Below are positions 26,342 through 33,876 of a stretch of 52,044 nucleotides of DNA, piece by piece; position 1 is the stretch's first letter, and each line of letters opens with the position of its first letter. The notes under the pieces are model-generated. The model was not told the origin of the DNA. It did not search any database and saw nothing but the letters and a program-made list of their open reading frames with translations. Location: positions 1-52,044 of IMG/VR virus record IMGVR_UViG_3300030329_005741; one strand, 5' to 3'. This stretch comes from a virus. Made by a program: the position numbers and the translations under genes.

Positions 26342-27295
26342 CTATGAATATTTTTTTTCATAATATTTTATAGTTTTTTGCAAACCCCTCTTTAAATTTG
26401 TGGAAGGCTTCCATTTTAAATTTTTAGAAATTTTGTCATTATTAATGGCATATCTAAAGTCGTGACCCAAACGATCTTTAACAAACGATATAAAATCATT
26501 AGGCTCCTTTTTTAATATTTTACAAATTTCGTAGATTATTTCCAAATTTGTTTTCTCGCAATTTGCTCCCACCAAGTATGTTTCTCCCACTTTGCCCTTT
26601 GTTAAGATTTTCCATACGGCAGAACAGTGATCTTCGACGTATATCCAATCTCTTACATTATCTCCCTTGCCGTAAACAGGGATAATGGCTTCGTGCAATA
26701 AAGCATCTATAATGGTGGGTATAAATTTTTCTTTATGCTGATTTGGGCCGTAATTATTGCTACAATTTGAGATGGTTATAGGTAGATTATGAGTGTGAAA
26801 ATAAGATCTCACAAGAAAGTCAGACGCAGCTTTTGACGCTGAGTAAGGGTTTCTTGGGTCATAGGGTGTATCTTCCGAGAATTTTTCATCTTCTTTATTT
26901 AAGTGCCCATATACTTCGTCTGTAGATACGTGATGAAATCGTTTTATTTTAAATTTTAATGCTGATTTAATTAAGTTATATGTCCCGATAATGTTTGAAT
27001 CTAAAAATGCGTCTGCATCAGATATAGAATTATCTACATGAGTTTCAGCCGCAAAATGAACTACGTGGGTTATATCATGCTTGTAGAACGTATCGTATAC
27101 ATGCCTAAAGTTGGATAAATTATAATTTTGAAAAATATACTTAGGGCTTTCTTTAAAGCCGTCCGTATTCTCTAAAGAGCCCGCGTAAGATAGACGGTCA
27201 ATATTAACGAGCTTGCTGACTCGCTTTTTGTTTATAGCATATTTTATAAAGTTAGAGCCAATAAATCCGCATCCTCCTGTTACTAGTAAGTTCAT
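26342..27295 (-). CDS. rmlB: dTDP-glucose 4,6-dehydratase
   Basis: A 317-residue extended short-chain dehydrogenase. The NAD site is TGGCGFIGSN (G7-x2-G-x2-G13), the substrate motif is HVSTDEVYGHL, and the catalytic YSASKAASD carries Tyr and Lys of YxxxK. WIYVEDHCSAVW is typical of RmlB. It turns dTDP-glucose into dTDP-4-keto-6-deoxyglucose. It follows the SET gene by three bases. With RmlA upstream in the same operon, the phage can make this activated sugar, but RmlC is absent. Confidence 0.92.
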   Translation of the reverse strand: MNLLVTGGCGFIGSNFIKYAINKKRVSKLVNIDRLSYAGSLENTDGFKESPKYIFQNYNLSNFRHVYDTFYKHDITHVVHFAAETHVDNSISDADAFLDSNIIGTYNLIKSALKFKIKRFHHVSTDEVYGHLNKEDEKFSEDTPYDPRNPYSASKAASDFLVRSYFHTHNLPITISNCSNNYGPNQHKEKFIPTIIDALLHEAIIPVYGKGDNVRDWIYVEDHCSAVWKILTKGKVGETYLVGANCEKTNLEIIYEICKILKKEPNDFISFVKDRLGHDFRYAINNDKISKNLKWKPSTNLKRGLQKTIKYYEKKYS

Positions 27296-27298
27296 AAA

Positions 27299-27670
27299 TC
27301 AATCTTTCAAGTCTTTAAAGCAAGTTCTCCATTCTTTGGAAAAGTATTTACTCGTTAATTCTTCATCCTTCTGTATATTTCTTAGGGCAACAATTTTCAT
27401 TTTGTCATTAGGTAAATCTCCGACTTTTTTTACATTTGGGTTTTCTGAGTGATTGTAGAATGGCAAGCATCCACTCCCTCCTGCCCAAGTTTTTTTATCA
27501 TCGCTCCAAGTAAAAAGGTGGGGATTCTCATTTCCGTCTACGTTATTTAACCTATACATAACTCCCGTCTCTATGACTTCTCCCTCTTTAAAATCCGATT
27601 CAGCGAAAACGCCTAAACCATAAATAGATTTTTCAACATAAACTTTTTGACAATCTATATATTTTTTCAT
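27299..27670 (-). CDS. SET-domain protein
   Basis: A 123-residue stand-alone SET domain. GLGVFAESDFKEGEVIE is the first motif, LPFYNHSENPNV the NHSxxPN motif, and KIVALRNIQKDEELTSKY the final motif with the conserved Tyr. It would transfer a methyl group to a Lys of a protein target. I use ATG 27670; GTG 27673 is one codon upstream, and both overlap the previous stop codon. The target is unknown and could be host or virion protein. SET proteins are uncommon in phages. Confidence 0.78.
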   Translation of the reverse strand: MKKYIDCQKVYVEKSIYGLGVFAESDFKEGEVIETGVMYRLNNVDGNENPHLFTWSDDKKTWAGGSGCLPFYNHSENPNVKKVGDLPNDKMKIVALRNIQKDEELTSKYFSKEWRTCFKDLKD

Positions 27671-28185
27671 CACAATAGTTCTTTTAAATGCGTTGCGTTA
27701 AAGTAGATAACAAGTAGATATACAATAATAGAGTTTATAACGGCAAATTCTACGATTTTTTCTATTATATTTTCTCCCCCACTTTTTATATTATCATGCT
27801 CGAATAAAGCTTTTTGATATGTAAAGTATCCCAAAAACACAAACAAGCTAATTAAACAAGCTCCTATTGAGTACGTTAAATCGCCTGTTATCGCCCATGT
27901 TACCACACCGCAGTATGGAGCCATTAGCGTAACATCGCTTATCGTGTCTAAATATCCTCCAAGCTTGCTTGTTTTATTATATTTTCTTGCTACCCCTCCA
28001 TCCAGACAGTCACAAAAATATTTGATTATTAAGAGCAAATTAGCCCAGTGAATATAGCCTTTAAGTAACAATGTAATAATAAACACATTGCATACCATAC
28101 CAGTTAAGGTTATTGAATTCGGATGGATTTTTTTAAACGGACATAACATCCATTCTCGGTTAACTATATAGTCGTCTAATTTCAT
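27670..28185 (-). CDS. CDP-alcohol phosphatidyltransferase
   Basis: A 171-residue membrane enzyme with the full family signature D59-x2-D-G-x2-A-R-x8-G-x3-D-x3-D84 (DCLDGGVARKY ... GGYLDTISD). At least four hydrophobic segments follow. Members swap CMP of a CDP-activated alcohol (for example CDP-diacylglycerol or CDP-choline-like) for another alcohol. Start ATG 28185 overlaps the LicD-like stop codon as ATGA, so the two are translationally coupled and probably act on the same headgroup. Confidence 0.85.
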   Translation of the reverse strand: MKLDDYIVNREWMLCPFKKIHPNSITLTGMVCNVFIITLLLKGYIHWANLLLIIKYFCDCLDGGVARKYNKTSKLGGYLDTISDVTLMAPYCGVVTWAITGDLTYSIGACLISLFVFLGYFTYQKALFEHDNIKSGGENIIEKIVEFAVINSIIVYLLVIYFNATHLKELL

Positions 28186-28787
28186 TTTATAATAATACTT
28201 GGGTGATTGCTGACAGATCTCCATTCATACTCTTTTTCTTTCAGTTTTCGAATAAATTTTGTTCCGTATGACCATTCCATTAAAGCTATTGGATTATTAG
28301 GTATATTGACTTTGCATTTTTTAAAATTGGCAAGCCTGAACGGAAAAAAATAATTTTTCGGTATATGTAAGTCCTCTTTATCCTCGGTTGCTTTTTTTAT
28401 GGTTTTTTTTAAATGGTAGGGGGCATGGTTATAGTAATCTATGACGTAGTCTAAGTTGGTATTTTTGTAGGGGTAAAAATCAATGAAGACTTTAGTATTT
28501 TCAATTATTTTTATAAATTGAAGGATATTGTATGGTGTCGCTATAGGGGAGTGGATATGTCTAAAAGTGAAATCATTTTCTATAAAAATTTTTTTTACAT
28601 TTTGAACTTCGTTAGAATCGATATAAAAATCTAAATCGTCATCATCCTCGATAATATCACCATCCCTAACACATCCTAAAAGGGTTCCCCAACTTATACA
28701 ATATTTAATTTTGTTTTCATTTAGTAAGAGAGAAGCTAAAAGCAAGCATTTACTAAGGATTTTTTTATTTCCGGGGGGTTTTAGCAT
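28182..28787 (-). CDS. LicD-like nucleotidyl/phosphoryl-transferase
   Basis: A 201-residue protein. W33-G-T-L-L-G-C-V-R and then IIEDDDDLDF (Asp48-53) form the LicD/nucleotidyltransferase-fold active site. LicD proteins move phosphocholine or a like group onto cell-surface sugars. The four-base overlap with the CDP-alcohol transferase suggests a two-step headgroup pathway. The donor is unknown. Confidence 0.8.
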   Translation of the reverse strand: MLKPPGNKKILSKCLLLASLLLNENKIKYCISWGTLLGCVRDGDIIEDDDDLDFYIDSNEVQNVKKIFIENDFTFRHIHSPIATPYNILQFIKIIENTKVFIDFYPYKNTNLDYVIDYYNHAPYHLKKTIKKATEDKEDLHIPKNYFFPFRLANFKKCKVNIPNNPIALMEWSYGTKFIRKLKEKEYEWRSVSNHPSIIIK

Positions 28788-28791
28788 ATGG

Positions 28792-29655
28792 CTATCTCCA
28801 ATTTGAAAGGGATTCGTCTATAGCCTCTTGAACGCTTCTTATTTTAACGCCAGCGGATATCAATTTTGAGTTGTCAAGAAGACAATTAGATCTTGGAGCC
28901 TTCGCTCCAAGTTTGTAAAATGTTTGCTCATCTGAAAAAAAACTAAAATCATTTTTAATATTATACTCAGCCATCTTCTGCGCAACCCAAGAGGTTGTCA
29001 CGGAACCTGTGTTGACCACGTTATAAATGCCTGTAGGGCAATCATTTTCGTATAAATCTAAACAAGCTTTGACAAAATCACCCCTATGAGTAATAGAATT
29101 TTCTGCGTTCAATAATTTATCATAATTAATTAATTTTGAAATATAATTGCGTGGGCTATCGATTTCATCGAAAGGAATCCTTAATCTACAAATATAGGAA
29201 TTATTTTTATTGACCAAATCTTCCGCTAAAGCTTTGCATCCAGAATAAAAAGAACCATTATTAGTTTTAAAACAAAAATTAGGTGGGTCTTCCTCGGTAT
29301 ACGTCTTGTCATATCCGTCATAGATACAACCAGAAGAAATATGCATATATTTTATATTCAAGTCAGAACATATGTCTGAAATCATTTTGGGTAATACAAC
29401 ATTCCCCTCTATAGTCTCTGCCTTATGGTCTTCACAAGCATCTACATTTGGTTTCCCTATATAGCCAGCGCAATTAATAACTAAATCAAAAGCTCTATAA
29501 GAATCAGTTGTTAAAAGGGTATATAAATGAGAAAAGTTAGTATAATCTATATTTACCCGCGATATACCTCTATATGATAAATTCCTTTTATTTAACTCAT
29601 TTATGAATTGAGTTCCTATATAACCCGTTTCCCCTAATACTAAAACCTTTTTCAT
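28792..29655 (-). CDS. RmlD-like dTDP-4-keto-sugar reductase
   Basis: A 287-residue short-chain dehydrogenase-like protein. GETGYIGTQF is the NAD(P) loop, INCAGYIGKPNVDACEDHK the substrate strand, SSGCIYDG the Ser site and FYSGCKALAED the YxxxK site. It is closest in layout to RmlD/dTDP-4-dehydrorhamnose reductase. Since RmlC is missing, the product may be another 6-deoxyhexose and not rhamnose. It overlaps RmlA by four bases. Confidence 0.75.
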   Translation of the reverse strand: MKKVLVLGETGYIGTQFINELNKRNLSYRGISRVNIDYTNFSHLYTLLTTDSYRAFDLVINCAGYIGKPNVDACEDHKAETIEGNVVLPKMISDICSDLNIKYMHISSGCIYDGYDKTYTEEDPPNFCFKTNNGSFYSGCKALAEDLVNKNNSYICRLRIPFDEIDSPRNYISKLINYDKLLNAENSITHRGDFVKACLDLYENDCPTGIYNVVNTGSVTTSWVAQKMAEYNIKNDFSFFSDEQTFYKLGAKAPRSNCLLDNSKLISAGVKIRSVQEAIDESLSNWR

Positions 29656-30515
29656 AATAGTCCTAATAAGTAATCTTTATAATCGCTGTTAGGCATTTTG
29701 TCTACAATCGCGGTTAATTGAGTTTTATTGATAAATTTTCTATTATATGCAGCCTCTTCAATGCATCCTATTTTGATTCCTTGTCTTTCTTCTATTACTT
29801 TAATATACTCAGATGAATCATGCAAAGATTTAGGAGTCCCTGCGTCAAGCCATGCACAACCTCTATTAATTTTTACTAATTTTACTGATTTTCTTGCAAT
29901 ATATTGATTAATAACAGAAGTAATTTCATATTCCCCCCTTTTAGAAAGCTTAACATGTTCACCAACAATTTTTACAACATCTTTATCAAATATGTATAGC
30001 CCCGGAACTGCATAGTTGCTCATCGGTTCCTCCGGCTTTTCTTCAACAGACATTAATTTGTTAGGGTTTTCTGGCTCAAAGTTAACAACTCCATATCTAG
30101 AAGGGTTTTTTACCTCATATCCAAATATTGTACCCCCAGATCTAAACCCCCTAAAGGCTCTACCAAATACGCGACTTCCATAAAAGATGTTATCCCCTAG
30201 AATTAGCGCAACTTTTTGATCTTTAATGAAAGTTCTAGCAATTAAAAATGCTTGCGCGATCCCTTCGGGCTTTTTTTGAACTTTATAACAAATTTTAATA
30301 CCTAATCTAGATCCATTACCTAATAATGTCTTATAATTATTAATTTGATCAGGAGAAGAAATAATACAAATGTCTTTTATTCCGTTTTCAATTAACGTAC
30401 ATAGAGGATAGTATATCATAGGCTTATCATATACAGGTAATAATCCTTTATTATTTACCAGCGCTGTAGGATATAGCCTCGAACTTGTTCCTCCCGTTAG
30501 TATTATTCCCTTCAT
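29652..30515 (-). CDS. rmlA: Glucose-1-phosphate thymidylyltransferase
   Basis: A 287-residue protein with the RmlA signature GIILTGGTSSRLYPT, then KGLLPVYDKPMIYYPL, ILGDNIFYG, EEKPEEP and GCAWLDAGTP. It makes dTDP-glucose from glucose-1-phosphate and dTTP. I chose ATG 30515 and not an upstream TTG at 30533, because a TATTAT -10 ends six bases before this ATG. It is first in the sugar operon. Confidence 0.92.
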   Translation of the reverse strand: MKGIILTGGTSSRLYPTALVNNKGLLPVYDKPMIYYPLCTLIENGIKDICIISSPDQINNYKTLLGNGSRLGIKICYKVQKKPEGIAQAFLIARTFIKDQKVALILGDNIFYGSRVFGRAFRGFRSGGTIFGYEVKNPSRYGVVNFEPENPNKLMSVEEKPEEPMSNYAVPGLYIFDKDVVKIVGEHVKLSKRGEYEITSVINQYIARKSVKLVKINRGCAWLDAGTPKSLHDSSEYIKVIEERQGIKIGCIEEAAYNRKFINKTQLTAIVDKMPNSDYKDYLLGLL

Positions 30516-30521
30516 TTCTCT

Positions 30522-30549
30522 ATAATAGTCCAAAAAAGCGCAATTTCAA
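30522..30549 (-). promoter_or_regulatory. Candidate leaderless promoter of the sugar operon
   Basis: TTGAAA, 16 bases, TATTAT, six bases, ATG of rmlA. Confidence 0.5.
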
Positions 30550-30738
30550 TTAAATACCCCGCGAATAAATTTAAATAATTATTAATATATATTCACCTAG
30601 GGATAATTTTCTCGGGCAGATAAATTTTCATCCCCTCCCCCGCATTATGTTAATAACTTGTTAATAACTTTTCTTTAAAAGGGGGGGGTGGTATTAGCGC
30701 ACTTCTTAGTTCGCATAAGCCTCCCCCCCTTGGCTGTG
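30550..30738. other. Intergenic region between sugar operon and early genes
   Basis: This holds the AT-rich direct repeat, two TTATTAACA boxes in tandem (about 30650-30675) and two G/C-rich tracts (eight-base C or G runs near 30683 and 30722). A 12-codon ORF with a GGGGAGGGG start is present (about 30600-30638) but too short to support. Confidence 0.5.
30573..30594. repeat. 22-bp AT-rich direct repeat, left copy
   Basis: Plus strand AAATAATTATTAATAT then A-TATTC. It matches 43514-43535 at 21 of 22 positions. The two copies lie on each side of the early-gene region. Confidence 0.75.
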
Positions 30739-30951
30739 TTAGTAGTCTCGCTCTACGATGTTGCGGGCGTGCTTGGTGTTAATGTACATGTCCATTGTGA
30801 AGAACTGAAAACCCTGTTGGGTTATGTCCCTTAGCTTTTCGTCATCATCTTTTGAAAAACTGTCGAACAGTTCCAATAATGCCGCCTTGTGTTCTGACAA
30901 CCACTCTGGATAAGTGAGGTCGTCCCGATACTTTAGTAGTCTGTTGTTCAT
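30739..30951 (-). CDS. Small hypothetical early protein
   Basis: A 70-residue acidic, helical protein beginning MNNRLLKYRDDLTYPEWLSE. AAGGAT five bases before ATG is a good SD and overlaps the end of the preceding gene. The first residues MNN-LLK are shared with the GP88-like gene at 38677, which may reflect common start-region duplication. The function is not recognised. Confidence 0.55.
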   Translation of the reverse strand: MNNRLLKYRDDLTYPEWLSEHKAALLELFDSFSKDDDEKLRDITQQGFQFFTMDMYINTKHARNIVERDY

Positions 30952-30957
30952 AGATCC

Positions 30958-31239
30958 TTAAACGTAGAGGGTTTCTTCTTCGCCCGTTTCGATATTCTTC
31001 AGCGTGAAGCTGTAAGGCTCGTCGCCTGACCAAGCTGATTCTCCGTCTGATTCCATACGCGTCTGGCATTCTGTGATGCGATAGAGTGCGCCTTCGTGTT
31101 CGACAATAGAGCCAACGTCCCAATGATCGTCAACGGTTACTCCCGTATCGTCTTGGTCGGTGTCGGTTCCAGTCTCTACGCCTTCGCAAATCTGGTCTAG
31201 AAGGCGTGTGGTTTGTTCGTCGTATTCGTTTTCGTTCAT
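30958..31239 (-). CDS. Acidic early protein
   Basis: A 93-residue, strongly acidic protein starting MNENEYDEQTTRLLDQICEG. The C-terminal half (VGSIVEHEGALYRITECQTR) is a small beta-rich, SH3-like segment. I use ATG 31239; the upstream frame translates promoter and leader. The leader AACGAACGAAAGACTAAAG matches that of the genes at 39936 and 41183. The degenerate promoter sits at about 31255-31300. Confidence 0.55.
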   Translation of the reverse strand: MNENEYDEQTTRLLDQICEGVETGTDTDQDDTGVTVDDHWDVGSIVEHEGALYRITECQTRMESDGESAWSGDEPYSFTLKNIETGEEETLYV

Positions 31240-31316
31240 CTTTAGTCTTTCGTTCGTTGTTACACAACAAAGTAACACACAAAAAGGGTTAGCGCAAGCA
31301 ATTGTGAATAACTTTC

Positions 31317-31589
31317 TTAAATCCCATCCTTTACCAAATGGTTCGCGATTGGGCCAAGGCTTTGGGGAGTCTTGGCGAATTGCGTAGGTTCTTGAATCTC
31401 ACTAACAAAAGTAACGTCGAGAAAGACGTTCTTACCATCTGACATCTTAACGTCTAACGTGCGACCATCCGCCATGATAGCCTCAACGATTCCACGCTTC
31501 TTCCAAAGAAAGGAGATGCGTGTGCTTGTTACCTCAACCTCTTGGTTTAGTAAGAGTTGAGCTTCCTGCTCTACTGTTAGTTCTTTCAT
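31317..31589 (-). CDS. Small hypothetical early protein
   Basis: A 90-residue, mixed alpha/beta protein (VEVTSTRISFLWKKRGIVEA is a strand-rich middle). AAAGAG before ATG is a fair SD. It is third in the unit that starts at 31792. The function is unknown. Confidence 0.55.
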   Translation of the reverse strand: MKELTVEQEAQLLLNQEVEVTSTRISFLWKKRGIVEAIMADGRTLDVKMSDGKNVFLDVTFVSEIQEPTQFAKTPQSLGPIANHLVKDGI

Positions 31590-31596
31590 AATCTCT

Positions 31597-31704
31597 TTAG
31601 TGTGTTGCGAGGAAGATAGCTAGTTGCTCCTCTTCCCACTTGGTTAGCTTAATGCCTTTTGCTACGGCTTCCAGCAGTAGTCTTGCTTGGTCTTCGTTTA
31701 TCAT
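31597..31704 (-). CDS. Tiny early protein, 35 residues
   Basis: MINEDQARLLLEAVAKGIKL then TKWEEEQLAIFLATH. It starts five bases after the preceding stop codon and ends eight bases before the next start. The helical, acidic-basic pattern and tight packing support a real gene. Confidence 0.5.
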   Translation of the reverse strand: MINEDQARLLLEAVAKGIKLTKWEEEQLAIFLATH

Positions 31705-31708
31705 AGTC

Positions 31709-31792
31709 TTAATGAGCTAGGGACATGAGTGCGATCACGAGCGAGGTCGTAAAGGTTATCAGGAAGATTAGGTCAGCGATGTTCTCTTTCAT
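31709..31792 (-). CDS. Tiny membrane protein, 27 residues
   Basis: MKENIADLIFLITFTTSLVI then ALMSLAH: one predicted transmembrane helix. It starts at the ATG five bases after the TATATT of a strong promoter, which supports expression. It is the first gene of a three-gene unit. Confidence 0.55.
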   Translation of the reverse strand: MKENIADLIFLITFTTSLVIALMSLAH

Positions 31793-31797
31793 GCCTA

Positions 31798-31826
31798 AAT
31801 ATAACCCAAGAAAGTTACTTTGTCAA
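31798..31826 (-). promoter_or_regulatory. Leaderless cassette promoter for the 27-residue gene
   Basis: TTGACA, 17 bases, TATATT, 5 bases, ATG. Two TTATTCACA boxes lie upstream (31832-31840 and 31852-31860). Confidence 0.8.
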
Positions 31827-31868
31827 GTCATTGTGAATAACTTCCCCATTTTGTGAATAACTTCGCAT

Positions 31869-31915
31869 GAGTAAGTTGGCATGGTGCGTGCGGCACGTTT
31901 TATGCCAAGTTACTC
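31869..31915. repeat. 47-bp palindrome, copy 1
   Basis: GAGTAAGTTGGCAT arm, TGCGGCA core at the exact centre, ATGCCAAGTTACTC arm. It begins right at the stop codon of the gene at 31916. Confidence 0.85.
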
Positions 31916-32068
31916 TTACTGCTCCATCTCCTTGAGGTAAGCGGTATATTCGCGCTCATACTCGTCACGCTCGTCAGGGGTCATGCCGTTCTCGTCGAGA
32001 GGCGCGGGGGCCATGTCGGCGTAGAATTCTTGGCTGGTGGGCATCATGTCTCTAAAGTCATCGTTCAT
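31916..32068 (-). CDS. Acidic early protein, 50 residues
   Basis: MNDDFRDMMPTSQEFYADMA then PAPLDENGMTPDERDEYERE and YTAYLKEMEQ. ATG 32068 is six bases from a TACATT -10; the upstream in-frame extension only translates the promoter. It is strongly acidic and Met-rich. The function is unknown. Confidence 0.6.
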   Translation of the reverse strand: MNDDFRDMMPTSQEFYADMAPAPLDENGMTPDERDEYEREYTAYLKEMEQ

Positions 32069-32074
32069 GAGATA

Positions 32075-32103
32075 AATGTAACAGAGAAAAAGGTGATTGT
32101 CAA
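32075..32103 (-). promoter_or_regulatory. Leaderless cassette promoter
   Basis: TTGACA, 17 bases, TACATT, 6 bases, ATG. A TTATTCACA box lies upstream in inverted orientation (32112-32120). Confidence 0.75.
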
Positions 32104-32115
32104 GGGGCAAGTTAT

Positions 32116-32547
32116 TCACAGGGAGCAAAGCTCCCCGATGGTGAATGATGGGGAGGGCTTCAATGCCTCCTTGACTGCGGCAGTATGCTCGCCCTCAAGC
32201 TGCCGCTGATACTCACGCTCCGCCTCCTCGCGTTCCTCCTCCTCACGCATATCCGCAGAGGCTTGGTCTATGCGCTTCTGCATCCACTCGATGCTGGCCT
32301 CAAGGGCTGCATCGGTGGTAGGCATATCGGGCCAGTATGGTTTATGGCCATAGGCAGACTTGTAGACATCCACATGACAGCACGCTTGCAGATGCCAATC
32401 TAATTGCAGGGGTGTGTGGATGCCGTACTCGGCCCAATGGTCAAGGTCTTCAACGAGGGTAGTGGCCCAGCGTCCTTCTCCTGCATCTACCCATGCACGG
32501 GTCTTGGCGTTGATGGTGGCGATGTGGTTGCGTAGGTCGTTGTTCAT
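32116..32547 (-). CDS. Hypothetical early protein
   Basis: A 143-residue protein starting at MNNDLRNHIATINAKTRAWV. It has a central His/Cys/Trp-rich stretch (LDWHLQACCHVDVYKS) and a long Glu/Arg helix near the C-terminus (REEEEREEAEREYQRQLEGE). G+C is higher than in its neighbours. The ATG is chosen by the promoter six bases away. The function is not recognised. Confidence 0.6.
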   Translation of the reverse strand: MNNDLRNHIATINAKTRAWVDAGEGRWATTLVEDLDHWAEYGIHTPLQLDWHLQACCHVDVYKSAYGHKPYWPDMPTTDAALEASIEWMQKRIDQASADMREEEEREEAEREYQRQLEGEHTAAVKEALKPSPSFTIGELCSL

Positions 32548-32553
32548 ATAAGT

Positions 32554-32582
32554 AATATAGCCCAAGAATGTTACTTTGTCAA
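32554..32582 (-). promoter_or_regulatory. Leaderless cassette promoter
   Basis: TTGACA, 17 bases, TATATT, 6 bases, ATG of the gene at 32547. A TTATTAACA box lies just upstream. Confidence 0.85.
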
Positions 32583-32603
32583 GAAATGTTAATAACTTTT
32601 TCA

Positions 32604-32650
32604 GAGTAAGTTGGCATCAAAGCGGCGGCACTTCCCATGCCAAGTTACTC
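32604..32650. repeat. 47-bp palindrome, copy 2
   Basis: Same arms and length; core GGCGGCA. It lies between the stop codon of the gene at 32695 and the promoter at 32554. Confidence 0.85.
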
Positions 32651-32661
32651 AGCGTGGGGGA

Positions 32662-32682
32662 GTGGGACATCTGTAGTCCTAC
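32662..32682. repeat. 21-bp hairpin repeat, copy A
   Basis: Minus strand GTAGGAC-TACAGAT-GTCCCAC. It is identical to 33653-33673. Arms pair at six of seven positions around a seven-base loop. Confidence 0.7.
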
Positions 32683-32694
32683 CTAATAACTTTT

Positions 32695-32949
32695 TTACAA
32701 TACGTACAAGTCGTAGGCTAGTGAAGTTAAAGGCTTGATATCTAACACGGTTGGATGCTCTTCGTGAATGATTTTTTCTTGCGTATCATTCACATCAATC
32801 ACTTGCATTACTTTATCCCTGTATAAATCAAGTTTGGTTGCCTCAAGTAAGTCAAATACTTTCTTTTTTGCCTTTGCGCGTTCCGCTTCGCAGCTATAAC
32901 TAAAGGCTGCGACCTTTTCGTAATCTGCTTTTAGTTCAAAGTAATTCAT
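32695..32949 (-). CDS. Hypothetical early protein
   Basis: An 84-residue, helical protein starting MNYFELKADYEKVAAFSYSC. A perfect GAGGAGGT sits four bases before the ATG. The ATG overlaps the stop codon of the gene at 32946-33248 (ATGA). The function is unknown. Confidence 0.6.
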   Translation of the reverse strand: MNYFELKADYEKVAAFSYSCEAERAKAKKKVFDLLEATKLDLYRDKVMQVIDVNDTQEKIIHEEHPTVLDIKPLTSLAYDLYVL

Positions 32950-33248
32950 TTTACCTCCTCATATACTGGAAAGCTGCGTCCCTTGTGATAGTCATAAGCG
33001 GGAGACATAACGGACACAGGCTCGCTACCTGTCTGCACCATTAGCTTGCCAATGGCATAGTCTACCCAACCACGTTTTTGTTGGTTCCAGTAGAAGTCAA
33101 TTGCTTCTTTCATGTCTTTGACAAACTCAGGGGTTGCTGGCTTGTGTTCGCTTCTAAAGTGAGCGCAGACAGATTCTCTTGCGTAGTGCTTGGCACTGTC
33201 TTTAATCTCCGTTGCGTGGAGTTTGATATAATAATGTTGTTGTTCCAT
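32946..33248 (-). CDS. Hypothetical early protein
   Basis: A 100-residue protein with a His/Lys-rich helical first half (QQHYYIKLHATEIKDSAKHY) and a C-terminal segment naming VSVMSPAYDYHKGRSFPVYE. It is coupled to the gene at 32695 by a four-base overlap and follows the gene at 33260 by 11 bases. The function is unknown. Confidence 0.55.
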   Translation of the reverse strand: MEQQHYYIKLHATEIKDSAKHYARESVCAHFRSEHKPATPEFVKDMKEAIDFYWNQQKRGWVDYAIGKLMVQTGSEPVSVMSPAYDYHKGRSFPVYEEVK

Positions 33249-33259
33249 AATCTTTTTTG

Positions 33260-33457
33260 TTAGTCCCTGTCTCTAATGTCATTCCCATCATTGTCATTAT
33301 AATAACCTGACACGCCCCACATCTCGTCATAGTTGGGGGAGTTGTTTACCACTGGTCGCACGGGGGTAACTTCCAGCGCGGCTGCTTGTTTGGCTTCTTC
33401 TTTGTCTTTCATCTTATCTCTTATCCTTAAAATGTTTAACCAGTCTGCTCTTTTCAT
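33260..33457 (-). CDS. Hypothetical early protein
   Basis: A 65-residue protein starting MKRADWLNILRIRDKMKDKE and ending Asp/Asn-rich. I prefer ATG 33457, two bases after the preceding stop (TAGCATG), over ATG 33487, which would overlap the earlier gene by 29 bases. It is a Lys/Glu helix then an acidic tail. The function is unknown. Confidence 0.5.
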   Translation of the reverse strand: MKRADWLNILRIRDKMKDKEEAKQAAALEVTPVRPVVNNSPNYDEMWGVSGYYNDNDGNDIRDRD

Positions 33458-33458
33458 G

Positions 33459-33632
33459 CTATTCCATTTCCCGCCAGCTTTCGCCATCGTCGTAAGAAAT
33501 CAAATCCAATTCGTGAATCACACTTGCTTCTTGTCCTTCGTGGTCAAATCCACGTACTTCGTACTCTTTACCGTCAACAACGGCGTTTCCGTTTTCGTTT
33601 AGTTCTATGTCTTTTATAACGTTCATAATCAT
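33459..33632 (-). CDS. Small acidic early protein, 57 residues
   Basis: MIMNVIKDIELNENGNAVVD then GKEYEVRGFDHEGQEASVIH and the tail ELDLISYDDGESWREME. It starts five bases after a TATATT -10. Strand-turn-strand composition suggests a small beta protein. It is the first gene of a four-gene unit. Confidence 0.55.
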   Translation of the reverse strand: MIMNVIKDIELNENGNAVVDGKEYEVRGFDHEGQEASVIHELDLISYDDGESWREME

Positions 33633-33637
33633 GTCTT

Positions 33638-33643
33638 AATATA
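33638..33643 (-). promoter_or_regulatory. -10 element without TTGACA; -35 site occupied by a hairpin repeat
   Basis: TATATT, 5 bases, ATG. At the -35 position lies copy B of the 21-bp hairpin repeat and not TTGACA. This may be a regulated variant of the cassette. Confidence 0.45.
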
Positions 33644-33652
33644 CCATAGAGG

Positions 33653-33673
33653 GTGGGACATCTGTAGTCCTAC
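33653..33673. repeat. 21-bp hairpin repeat, copy B
   Basis: Identical to copy A. It overlaps the stop codon of the gene at 33670 and covers the expected -35 site of the next promoter. Confidence 0.7.
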
Positions 33674-33870
33674 CACTCACTTTCTACCAATAAACCCTTT
33701 AACATTTTAATCCGTCTTGGCGGGATATCCCCACCCTGTGGAAGGCTGGGATAATGCTCTACCTCTACCCAACCATTTACGGGATGCCTTGGACTGAGAT
33801 CACTGGTGACGATTCCTAGCCATCCACCATTGTCACGGTGACGTACTTTAGTTCCTGCCTTAATCTTCAT
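33670..33870 (-). CDS. Small KOW/SH3-like early protein
   Basis: A 66-residue protein: MKIKAGTKVRHRDNGGWLGI followed by VTSDLSPRHPVNGWVEVEHY. The pattern GTKVRHRDNGGWLGIV...WVEVEH fits a small SH3-like barrel. ATG 33870 is six bases from TATATT; the longer frame upstream is promoter sequence. Confidence 0.6.
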   Translation of the reverse strand: MKIKAGTKVRHRDNGGWLGIVTSDLSPRHPVNGWVEVEHYPSLPQGGDIPPRRIKMLKGLLVESEW

Positions 33871-33876
33871 TGATAC

